The notes beneath the pieces were generated by a model, which was given only the letters and a program-made list of their open reading frames with translations, was not told where the DNA came from and did not search any database. A stretch of 7,844 nucleotides of DNA. Source: Planctomycetota bacterium (GTDB lineage Bacteria; Planctomycetota; UBA1135; GCA-002686595). The stretch is from the NCBI GenBank assembly GCA_004296785.1, contig SCVU01000408.1, forward strand, positions 1 to 7,844, in the 5' to 3' direction. The translations under genes were made by a program, and so were the position numbers. The first letter of the stretch is position 1. Every line of letters begins with the position of its first letter. Shown piece after piece: positions 1-6,209 of this stretch.

Positions 1-549
1 CTGCTCGACGCGTCGCGGCGCGAGCGCAGCGAGCGCGTCGAACTGCTGCGCAAGCGCGACGAGCTCAAGCGCGTGAAGGAGCTCGCGGACGAGGAGTCCG
101 CGCTGAAGCAGCGCGAGTACAACCGCAAGAAGGCCGCGCTCGAGGCCGCCATCGAGGCCTACGGCAACCCGTTCGAGTTCACGTCGCAGGCGCAGGCGCC
201 GCGCACGCCGAACTATCCGAACCCGTGGGTCATCGTCGGCTTCGCGGCGATCGCGGGCATCGCGCTCGGCCTGGCCAGCGCGCTGCTGTCCGAGTACACG
301 AAGAACTGCTACCGCAGCGTCGGCGACGTCGCGCGCGTGCTGGCGGTGCCGGTGCTCGGCGTCGTCGGCACGATCGTCACGCGCGCCGAGCTCAAGCGGC
401 GCCGCCAGCGCCGCCTCACGACGGCGTTCTCGACCGTCGCGATCATCGGCGGCCTGGCGTGGTTCACGTGGGCGTGGGCGACCCGGCCCGAGATCCTCCC
501 GACGGTCCTCGTGCAGGCGATCGACGACCTGCGCCTCGCGCTGAAGTAG
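1..549 (+). CDS. Wzz-like polysaccharide chain-length determinant, C-terminal part (5' partial)
   Basis: The frame is open from base 1 to a TAG stop at 547-549, giving 182 visible residues; the start lies upstream of the window. Visible order: a highly charged Arg/Lys/Glu-rich helix, probably coiled coil (residues 1-55); a Pro-rich linker with PNYPNP (70-75); a membrane helix (about 76-97); a cytoplasmic stretch reading VGDVARVLAVPVLGVVG (107-123); a basic patch RRRQRR; then a second hydrophobic helix (about 141-161) and a short tail. The Pro-rich linker, membrane helix and 'vPVLG' segment are the classic C-terminal signature of Wzz/PCP proteins, inner-membrane proteins that set polymer length in Wzy-dependent export. 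No Walker motif follows, so this is not a fused BY-kinase. The extra C-terminal membrane helix is not part of the basic Wzz plan. The ligase gene starts 25 bases downstream, consistent with an operon. The exosortase-locus subfamily is inferred from context. A kinase partner is not visible. Confidence 0.82.
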   Translation: MLDASRRERSERVELLRKRDELKRVKELADEESALKQREYNRKKAALEAAIEAYGNPFEFTSQAQAPRTPNYPNPWVIVGFAAIAGIALGLASALLSEYTKNCYRSVGDVARVLAVPVLGVVGTIVTRAELKRRRQRRLTTAFSTVAIIGGLAWFTWAWATRPEILPTVLVQAIDDLRLALK

Positions 550-560
550 CGCTTCCCGAA

Positions 561-567
561 GAGGAAG
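561..567 (+). promoter_or_regulatory. Ribosome binding site for the TTG-started ligase gene
   Basis: GAGGAAG sits in the only intergenic gap of any size (550-574), 7 bases before the TTG at 575 (10 if GAGG alone is the core). No ATG or GTG lies between this site and the first membrane helix, so the purine-rich box supports the TTG as the start codon. Confidence 0.6.
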
Positions 568-574
568 CCGGGCC

Positions 575-1951
575 TTGCGCGACCTCGCCTTCTCGCTGAT
601 CGTCATCGGCCTGCTGCCGGTGTGCTTTCGGCGGCCGTTCATCGGCCTGCTCGTGTTCTCGTGGCTCGCGTACATGCGCGGGCAGGACCTGACCTGGGGC
701 TTCGCGCGCGACGCGCGCTGGTCGTACTACGTCGCGATCGTCACGCTGCTCGGGTTCTACGCGGGCGAGCGCCAGCGGCTGTTCCTGCCCGATCTGCGCA
801 ACTGGATGATGCTCGCGCTGGTCGCGATCGTCGGCGTCGGGATCCTGCTGTCGCGCAACAACAATCCAGACGCGTACCAGTTCGCGCGCTACGTCGAGTT
901 CTGCAAGATCGTCGGCGTCGCGCTGTTCACGACCGGCGTGTGTCGCACGCGCGAGCAACTGCGCGTGCTCGTGTGGGTGATCGCGCTCTCGCTGGGCTTC
1001 CTCGGCGTGAAGTACGGCGTGTGGGGGATCCTGACGCTGGGGCGCGGGCAGATCCTGCAGGGGCCGGGCGGCCTGCTCGCGGACAACAACGACTTCTCGC
1101 TCGCGATGGCGATGTGCATGCCGCTGCTGCTGAACATCGGCCTGTCGGAGCGGCGCGAAGTGCTGCGGCGCGCGTTCCTGCTGATGGTGCCGCTGGTCGT
1201 GATCACCGTCGTGCTCACGCACTCGCGCGGCGGCTTCCTCTCGATCGCCGGCGTGTTCTGCGTGCTCGCCTGGCGCTCGCGCAACCGGATCGCGGCGCTC
1301 TTGCTGCTCGTGTTGATCGCGATCGGCGGCTGGATCATCGTGCCGTCCTCCTACAAGGAGCGCATCTCATCGATCAGCACGAGCGAGGCCTCGGCCGCCG
1401 GCCGCCTGAAGTCCTGGGCCGTCGCGACGCGCATGGCGGCCGACAACCCGATCCTCGGCGTCGGCTTCGGCCACTTCCGCCAGCACTACCTCGAGTACGA
1501 GCCGAACCCGACGCCCGGCCAGCTCTCGGGCAAGGACCTGATCGTCGCGCACAACTCGTACCTGCAGATCTGGGCCGAGTGCGGGACGCCGGCGTTCCTG
1601 ATCTACCTCGCCGTGATCGCGATGACGATCCTCTCGCTGTGGCGCGTGCGCAGGCGCGCGAAGGAGGTGTACGCGGCGAGCTGGATCATCAACTACGCGA
1701 ACATGTTCGAGGCGACGCTGGTCGCGTTCCTGATCGGCAGCACGTTCCTGAACCGCGGCCACTTCGACCTGCTCTACCACTTCATCGCGGTCGTGATGAT
1801 CTTCGAGCGCGTCGCGCTCGAGGAGATCGCCGAGCCGCACAAGTTCCGCGACAAGGGGCGCACGCGCGGCGAGCTCGCGTTCGTGCCCGCGCGCGGCTTC
1901 GGCGTGCGCCTGGCTCGGCGCGGGTTCCGCACCAGCGGCGCGGAGGGCTAG
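575..1951 (+). CDS. O-antigen ligase / Wzy-type polymerase, exosortase A-associated type
   Basis: This 458-residue polytopic inner-membrane protein has about ten hydrophobic segments. It is predicted to polymerise lipid-linked repeats or transfer glycan to an acceptor on the periplasmic face. The start is TTG: it gives MRDLAFSLI, matching the MRDL opening I know from exosortase A-associated 'putative O-glycosylation ligase' proteins (TIGR03097-like), and it keeps the first membrane helix. The next in-frame ATG is residue 34, after that helix. Visible motifs: GPGGLLADNND (163-173), LTHSRGG (214-220), NPILGVGFGHF (291-301) and AHNSYLQIWAECG (325-337). The large loop between about 257 and 338, carrying the GVGFGHF and HNSYLQ motifs, is typical of the WaaL/Wzy superfamily. 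A basic tail of about 48 residues follows the last membrane helix. The gene follows the Wzz-like gene by 25 bases and precedes the amidotransferase by 6. Ligase and polymerase activities cannot be told apart from sequence; the superfamily assignment is firm. Confidence 0.88.
   Translation: MRDLAFSLIVIGLLPVCFRRPFIGLLVFSWLAYMRGQDLTWGFARDARWSYYVAIVTLLGFYAGERQRLFLPDLRNWMMLALVAIVGVGILLSRNNNPDAYQFARYVEFCKIVGVALFTTGVCRTREQLRVLVWVIALSLGFLGVKYGVWGILTLGRGQILQGPGGLLADNNDFSLAMAMCMPLLLNIGLSERREVLRRAFLLMVPLVVITVVLTHSRGGFLSIAGVFCVLAWRSRNRIAALLLLVLIAIGGWIIVPSSYKERISSISTSEASAAGRLKSWAVATRMAADNPILGVGFGHFRQHYLEYEPNPTPGQLSGKDLIVAHNSYLQIWAECGTPAFLIYLAVIAMTILSLWRVRRRAKEVYAASWIINYANMFEATLVAFLIGSTFLNRGHFDLLYHFIAVVMIFERVALEEIAEPHKFRDKGRTRGELAFVPARGFGVRLARRGFRTSGAEG
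1942..1947 (+). promoter_or_regulatory. Ribosome binding site of the amidotransferase gene, inside the end of the ligase gene
   Basis: GGAGGG, a near-perfect Shine-Dalgarno core, overlaps the last codons of the ligase gene and lies 10 bases before the ATG at 1958. It supports a start that puts Cys directly after Met, as class II amidotransferases require. Confidence 0.65.
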
Positions 1952-1957
1952 CCGGCG

Positions 1958-3844
1958 ATGTGCGGCATCGCCGGTTACGGCCTCGACGACCGCGGAGCGA
2001 GCGCCGAGCGCGCGCTGCTCGAGCGCATGACCGCGTCGATCGCGCACCGCGGTCCCGACAGCGACGGGTTCCACGTGCGCGGTCCGCTCGGCCTCGGGTT
2101 CCGGCGCCTCGCGATCATCGACGTCGCCGGCGGCACGCAGCCGCTGTACGACCAGAGCGGCGCGATCGCGCTGATCGGCAACGGAGAGATCTACAACTCC
2201 GTCGAGCTGCGCGCCGAGCTCGCCGCGCGCGGCTACGCGTTCCGCACGAACTCCGACATCGAGACCATCGCGAACCTGTACGCCGAGCACGGCGTGCGCG
2301 CGGTCGAGAAGCTGGTCGGGATGTACGCGTTCGCGATCGTCGACGGGCGCTGCGATCCGCCGAAGCTCGTGCTCGGCCGCGATCGCCTCGGGATCAAGCC
2401 GGTCTACTACGCGCGCACCGCGCGCGGCCTCGCGTTCGCGTCCGAGCCGAAGGCGATCCTCGCGCTCGACTGGCTGCCGCGGCGGCTGCGCGCGCACGCG
2501 CTCGTCGACTACCTCGTGCAGGGCTACAGCGGCGGCGAGCTCGCGGCGTGGGACGGCATGCGCCGGCTGCCGCCGGGCTGCACGCTCGAGTGGCAGCCGG
2601 GCAGCGAGCCGCGCATCCAGCGCTACTGGGACCTGCCGCTGGAAGCGGATCGCGGGCCGGCCGCGCCCGGCGAGGTCGCCGAGTGGCTCGACCGCGTCGT
2701 GCGCGACCACCTGATCTCCGACGTGCCGCTCGGCGCGTTCCTCTCCGGCGGCATCGACTCGAGCGCGGTGGTGACCTCGATGGCGCGCGCGCTGTCGACG
2801 CCGGTCGTCGCGTGCTCGGTCGGTTTCGACGAGGCCTCGCACGACGAGCTCGACGTCGCGCGTGAGACCGCGCGGCTGCTCGGCGCGCACCACCACACCG
2901 AAGTGCTGCGCGCGGATCCGCGGCTGGCGGTCGAGACGCTGCCGTGGTTCTACGACGAGCCGCTGGCCGATCCGTCGACCGTGCCGACGTACCTCGTGTC
3001 GAAGATGGCGCGTGCGCACGTGACGGTCGCGCTGTCGGGCGACGGCGGCGACGAGGTGTTCGCCGGCTACCGCCGCTACGTGCACGACTGGGCCGAGAAT
3101 CGGCTGCGCGCGCGCCTCGGTGCGCGCGGGCGCGCGCTGGCTGGTGCGCTCGGGCGCGGCTATCCGAAGCTCGACTGGGCGCCGCGCCCGCTGCGCGGCA
3201 AGACGTTCCTGACCAACCTCGGCGACGCGCCGGCGCACGCGTACTTCCGCAGCGTCACGCAGCTCGAGCTCGCCGACGCGCGCGCGCTGCTCGGCCCGCT
3301 CGCGCGCGAGGCCGCGCGCGAGCACGATCCGTTCACGGCCTTCGCGGAGCACTACGAGCGTCCGCGCGGCGCCGACGCGCTGTACCGCGCGCAGTACGCG
3401 GACTTCCACACCTACCTGCCCGACCAGATCCTCGCCAAGGCGGACCGCGCGTCGATGGCGGCCTCGCTCGAGCTGCGACCGCCGCTGCTCGACCACCGCT
3501 TCGTCGAGCGCTTCGCGCCGCTGCCGCCGCGCGAGAAGGTCCGCGGCGGCCGCGGCAAGCACGCGCTGCGCGAGGCGCTGCGCGGCCGCGTGCGCGACGG
3601 CGTGCTCGATGCGGCCAAGCGCGGTTTCGACACGCCGCTCGACCGTTGGATCGCGGGTCCGCTGGCCGCCGAGGTCGCGCGCGCGCTCGAGTCGCTGCCG
3701 GCCGGCTGGATCGATCGCACGCGCGCGAGCGACTTGCTCGCGCGCCACCGCGCCGGCCGCGAGAACCACGCGCGCGCGCTGTGGAGCCTGCTCGTGCTCG
3801 AGCACTGGCGGCGCCGCCACGCGGTGCGGGACGACCTCGCATGA
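1958..3844 (+). CDS. Asparagine synthase-type glutamine amidotransferase, exosortase A system type
   Basis: This 628-residue enzyme has two domains. Residues 1 to about 200 form a class II (Ntn) glutaminase: MCGIAGYG with the nucleophile Cys2 exposed after Met removal, RGPDSDG (31-37), RRLAIID (49-55), NGEIYN (75-80) and GRDRLGIKP (140-148). Residues from about 235 form the ATP-pyrophosphatase synthetase domain: PP-loop SGGIDSS (263-269), LSGDGGDEVFAGY (359-371), and YLPDQILAKADR (486-497) followed by SMAASLELRPPLLDH (499-513). All expected catalytic motifs are present, so it should hydrolyse glutamine, channel ammonia and amidate an adenylated carboxylate. Family knowledge: similar proteins in exopolysaccharide loci (TIGR03108, 'amidotransferase 1') are annotated by homology to AsnB. 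In this setting the acceptor is more likely a uronic-acid or other carboxylated sugar than free aspartate, which is inference. Its stop overlaps the next ATG in ATGA. A housekeeping AsnB cannot be excluded, but context argues against it. Confidence 0.93.
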   Translation: MCGIAGYGLDDRGASAERALLERMTASIAHRGPDSDGFHVRGPLGLGFRRLAIIDVAGGTQPLYDQSGAIALIGNGEIYNSVELRAELAARGYAFRTNSDIETIANLYAEHGVRAVEKLVGMYAFAIVDGRCDPPKLVLGRDRLGIKPVYYARTARGLAFASEPKAILALDWLPRRLRAHALVDYLVQGYSGGELAAWDGMRRLPPGCTLEWQPGSEPRIQRYWDLPLEADRGPAAPGEVAEWLDRVVRDHLISDVPLGAFLSGGIDSSAVVTSMARALSTPVVACSVGFDEASHDELDVARETARLLGAHHHTEVLRADPRLAVETLPWFYDEPLADPSTVPTYLVSKMARAHVTVALSGDGGDEVFAGYRRYVHDWAENRLRARLGARGRALAGALGRGYPKLDWAPRPLRGKTFLTNLGDAPAHAYFRSVTQLELADARALLGPLAREAAREHDPFTAFAEHYERPRGADALYRAQYADFHTYLPDQILAKADRASMAASLELRPPLLDHRFVERFAPLPPREKVRGGRGKHALREALRGRVRDGVLDAAKRGFDTPLDRWIAGPLAAEVARALESLPAGWIDRTRASDLLARHRAGRENHARALWSLLVLEHWRRRHAVRDDLA

Positions 3845-5058
3845 GCCGCGCCAAGCTGCGCCTCGGCGTGCTGACGAGCCTGTTCCCGTCGCAGGCGCGC
3901 CCGAGCGAGGGGATCTTCGCCGAGCGCCGCTGGCTGCACATGCGCGCGCGCGGGCACGCGGTGCGCATCGTGCGGCCGATCCCGAGCACGCCGGCGCTCG
4001 CGCGCGTGCTGTCGGGCGTGCTGTCGAAGCCCGAGTGGCGCGCGTACGTCGACTTCCCCGGCGGCGAGCGCCGCCGCGGCCTCGAGATCGCGTACCCGCG
4101 CTACGCGCACCGGCCGTGGGATCAGATCGCGAGCGCGCGCTCGTTCGCGCGCACCGGCCTGTCGACGCTGCTCGGCGGCCACGGCGCGTTCGCCGCCGCG
4201 CCGCTCGACGCGGTCGTGTGCGACTACGCGTGGCCGGCGGCCGCCGCGGCGCCGCTGCTCGCCGAGCTCGGCGTGCCGTGCGTGATCAGCGGCCGCGGCA
4301 GCGACGTGATCCAAGTCGCCGAGGACGCGCGCTTGCGCGCGGCGCTCGCCGACGGTCTCGCGGCGGCGGGCCACTGGTGCGCGGTGTCGCGCGATCTCGT
4401 CGCGCGAATGGACGCACTCGGCGGCATGCCGGGCCGCGGCGTGCTCGTCGAGAACGGCATCGAGCGCGAGCTGTTCCACCCGGCCGAGCGCGCCGCCGCG
4501 CGCGCCGAGCTCGGGCTCGCCGCGAGCGCGCCGCTCGTGCTCGTCGTCGGCCACTTGATCGAGCGCAAGGATCCGCTGCTCGCGCTCGAGGCGTTTCGCG
4601 AAAGCGGCGTCGCCGACGCGCGGCTCGTGTACATCGGCGCGGGCGAGCTGCGCGGCGCGCTGCTCGCGCGCATCGAGACGCTCGGGCTCGCGGCGCGCGT
4701 GCAGGTGCTGGAGCCGCTCGAGCCGGAGCTGCTCGCGCGCTGGTACGCGGCCTGCGACGCGCTGTTGTTGTGCAGCTCGCGCGAGGGCAGGCCGAACGTC
4801 GTGATCGAGGCGCTCGCGTGCGGACGAGCGGTGCTCGCGACGGCGGTCGGCGGCACGGGCGAGCTGCTGGAATCGCTGCCGCAGTGCCTGTGCGCGTCGC
4901 GCGACGCGCGCGAGCTCGGCCGTCGCCTCGCCGCGCTGCTGGCGGCGCCGCCGGCGCCCGAAGCTTGCGCGGCGGCCGTCGCACACCTGTCGTGGGACCA
5001 CAGTTCGGCCGCGCTCGAGGCGTGCATCGCCGCGTGCGTCGGAGCGGCGCGCCGATGA
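3841..5058 (+). CDS. Glycosyltransferase, GT4-like (GT-B fold), TuaC-like
   Basis: This 405-residue cytoplasmic, probably membrane-associated GT-B enzyme is predicted to add a sugar from a nucleotide donor to the growing lipid-linked repeat. The N-terminal Rossmann half opens RLGVLTSLFPS (7-17), with EGIFAERRWLHMRARGHAV (23-41) as in TuaC-like transferases, then GRGSDV (151-156) and HWCAVS (178-183). The C-terminal donor half has VENGI (203-207), VVGHLIERKDP (235-245), IGAGEL (265-270) and the GT4 EX7E motif, E315 and E323, within SSREGRPNVVIEALACG (312-328). The ATG at 3841 is chosen because the upstream part of this open frame merely shadows the amidotransferase gene, because the protein begins cleanly at the first beta strand, and because it makes a 4-base ATGA overlap with the upstream stop. 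The Shine-Dalgarno is weak, so expression is probably coupled to upstream translation. Donor, acceptor and linkage cannot be read from the sequence. There is no signal peptide or membrane helix. Confidence 0.9.
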   Translation: MSRAKLRLGVLTSLFPSQARPSEGIFAERRWLHMRARGHAVRIVRPIPSTPALARVLSGVLSKPEWRAYVDFPGGERRRGLEIAYPRYAHRPWDQIASARSFARTGLSTLLGGHGAFAAAPLDAVVCDYAWPAAAAAPLLAELGVPCVISGRGSDVIQVAEDARLRAALADGLAAAGHWCAVSRDLVARMDALGGMPGRGVLVENGIERELFHPAERAAARAELGLAASAPLVLVVGHLIERKDPLLALEAFRESGVADARLVYIGAGELRGALLARIETLGLAARVQVLEPLEPELLARWYAACDALLLCSSREGRPNVVIEALACGRAVLATAVGGTGELLESLPQCLCASRDARELGRRLAALLAAPPAPEACAAAVAHLSWDHSSAALEACIAACVGAARR

Positions 5059-6209
5059 GGATCCTCTACCACCACCGCACCGCCGCCGAGGACGGGCAGG
5101 CCGTGCACATCCGCGCGCTGCAGCGCGCGCTGCGCGAGCTCGGCCACGACGTGCGCGAGGTCGCGCTCGTCGCGCAGGGCGGCGCCGACGGCAAGCACGC
5201 GCGCTCGCGCTGGAGCTTCATCGCGCACGTGCCGCGCTTCGCGCGCGAGCTCGCCGAGTACGCGTACGGCTTCACCGCGCGGCGGCGCATCGCGTCGCGC
5301 GCGCGCGCGGACCGCGTCGACTTCATCTACGAGCGCTACGCATTCGGCAACCTCGGCGGCGTGCTGGCCGCGCGCGACGTGAAGCTGCCGCTGGTGCTCG
5401 AGGTGAACTCGCCGATGGTGCTCGAGCTGTCGCGCACGCGCGGCCTGTCGTTCCCCAAGCTCGCCGCGCGCGTCGAGCGCCAGGTCTTCGAGCAGGCCGA
5501 TCTCGTCTGCGCGGTCAGCGGCGTGCTCGCGCGGATGGTCGTCGAGCTCGGCGCGCGCCCGGAGCGCGTGCTCGTCACGCCCAATGGCGTCGAGCTCGAG
5601 CGCTACGCGTACGCGGATCGCGCGGCCGCGCGCGCGCGCGCGCGGCGCGAGCTCGGCCTCGACCCGGACGCGCTGGTGCTCGGCTTCGTCGGCTACTACC
5701 GCGCGTGGCACCGCCTCGAGCTCGTCGTGCGCGCGCTCGCGCGGCCCGGGCTCGAGCGCGCGCAACTGTGCCTGATCGGCGCGGGACCGGCGCGCGAGGA
5801 GCTCGAGGCCGAGGCACAGCAGGCGGGCGTCGCCGCGCGCGTGCACTTCTGCGGCACGCGCGAGCACGACGCGATCCCCGCGCTGCTGCCCGCTTTCGAC
5901 GTCGGCCTCGTGCCGGCGATCAATCCGTACGCGTCGCCGCTCAAGCTGCACGAGTACATGGCCGCGGGGCTGGCCTGCATCGCGCCCGATCAGGAGAATC
6001 TGCGCGAGGTGCTGGTCGACGGAGAATCCGCGCTGCTCGTCGCGCCGGGCGATGCCGAGGCGCTGTACCGCGCGCTCGTCCGCGTGTGCGCCGACGCCGC
6101 GCTGCGCGAGCGCCTGGGCGAGCGCGCGCGCGAGGAGATCGCGCTGCGCGATCTGACGTGGAAGGGGAACGCGCGGCGCGTGATCGAAGCGGTGGAGCGA
6201 CTGTCGTGA
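5055..6209 (+). CDS. Glycosyltransferase, GT4-like, with a SPxKxxE donor-site variant
   Basis: This 384-residue second GT-B glycosyltransferase starts MRILYHHRTAAEDGQAVHIR, an opening I associate with family 4 transferases from polysaccharide loci. Visible motifs: DGQAVHIRALQRALRELGHDV (13-33), IYERYAFGN (91-99), LEVNSP (115-120), CAVSGVLA (152-159), VTPNGVELERY (174-184) starting the donor half, VGYYRAWH (212-219), LIGAGP (240-245) and SPLKLHEYMAAG (294-305). The second Glu of the usual EX7E pair is E300; the first position (292) is Tyr, as in the SPxKxxE subgroup, so this is a variant and not evidence of inactivity. The ATG at 5055 overlaps the upstream TGA in ATGA, and GGAG at 5041-5044 lies 10 bases ahead. 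The stop overlaps the next gene's GTG. Probable job: transfer of another sugar of the repeat unit in the cytoplasm. Sugar specificity is unknown. An 18-base alternating CG tract within the gene (5627-5644) encodes Ala/Arg repeats. Confidence 0.9.
   Translation: MRILYHHRTAAEDGQAVHIRALQRALRELGHDVREVALVAQGGADGKHARSRWSFIAHVPRFARELAEYAYGFTARRRIASRARADRVDFIYERYAFGNLGGVLAARDVKLPLVLEVNSPMVLELSRTRGLSFPKLAARVERQVFEQADLVCAVSGVLARMVVELGARPERVLVTPNGVELERYAYADRAAARARARRELGLDPDALVLGFVGYYRAWHRLELVVRALARPGLERAQLCLIGAGPAREELEAEAQQAGVAARVHFCGTREHDAIPALLPAFDVGLVPAINPYASPLKLHEYMAAGLACIAPDQENLREVLVDGESALLVAPGDAEALYRALVRVCADAALRERLGERAREEIALRDLTWKGNARRVIEAVERLS
6191..6197 (+). promoter_or_regulatory. Ribosome binding site for the GTG-started deacetylase gene
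   Basis: GGTGGAG lies 8 bases before the GTG at 6206, inside the last codons of the preceding glycosyltransferase gene. It supports the GTG, which no nearby in-frame ATG competes with, as the start. Confidence 0.55.

Noticed and set aside
622..2865. Plus-strand open frame (747 residues) in another phase across the ligase and amidotransferase genes
   Set aside because: It ignores the junction between two well-supported genes and its translation is Arg/Ala/Asp-rich noise.
1367..3820. Very long minus-strand open frame (817 residues) opposite the ligase end and the amidotransferase gene
   Set aside because: Its translation is Arg/Ala/Val/Glu-rich with no recognisable motif. It mirrors a gene with intact catalytic motifs, and such antisense frames are expected when wobble positions are nearly all G/C.
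2944..3840. N-terminal extension of the first glycosyltransferase frame
   Set aside because: The upstream part of this frame is a shadow of the amidotransferase gene. The real protein begins at the ATG at 3841, where the GT-B fold starts.
5705..6205. N-terminal extension of the deacetylase frame
   Set aside because: Arg/Ala-rich shadow of the second glycosyltransferase. The GTG at 6206 has a ribosome binding site and leads straight into the DVEEYF motif.
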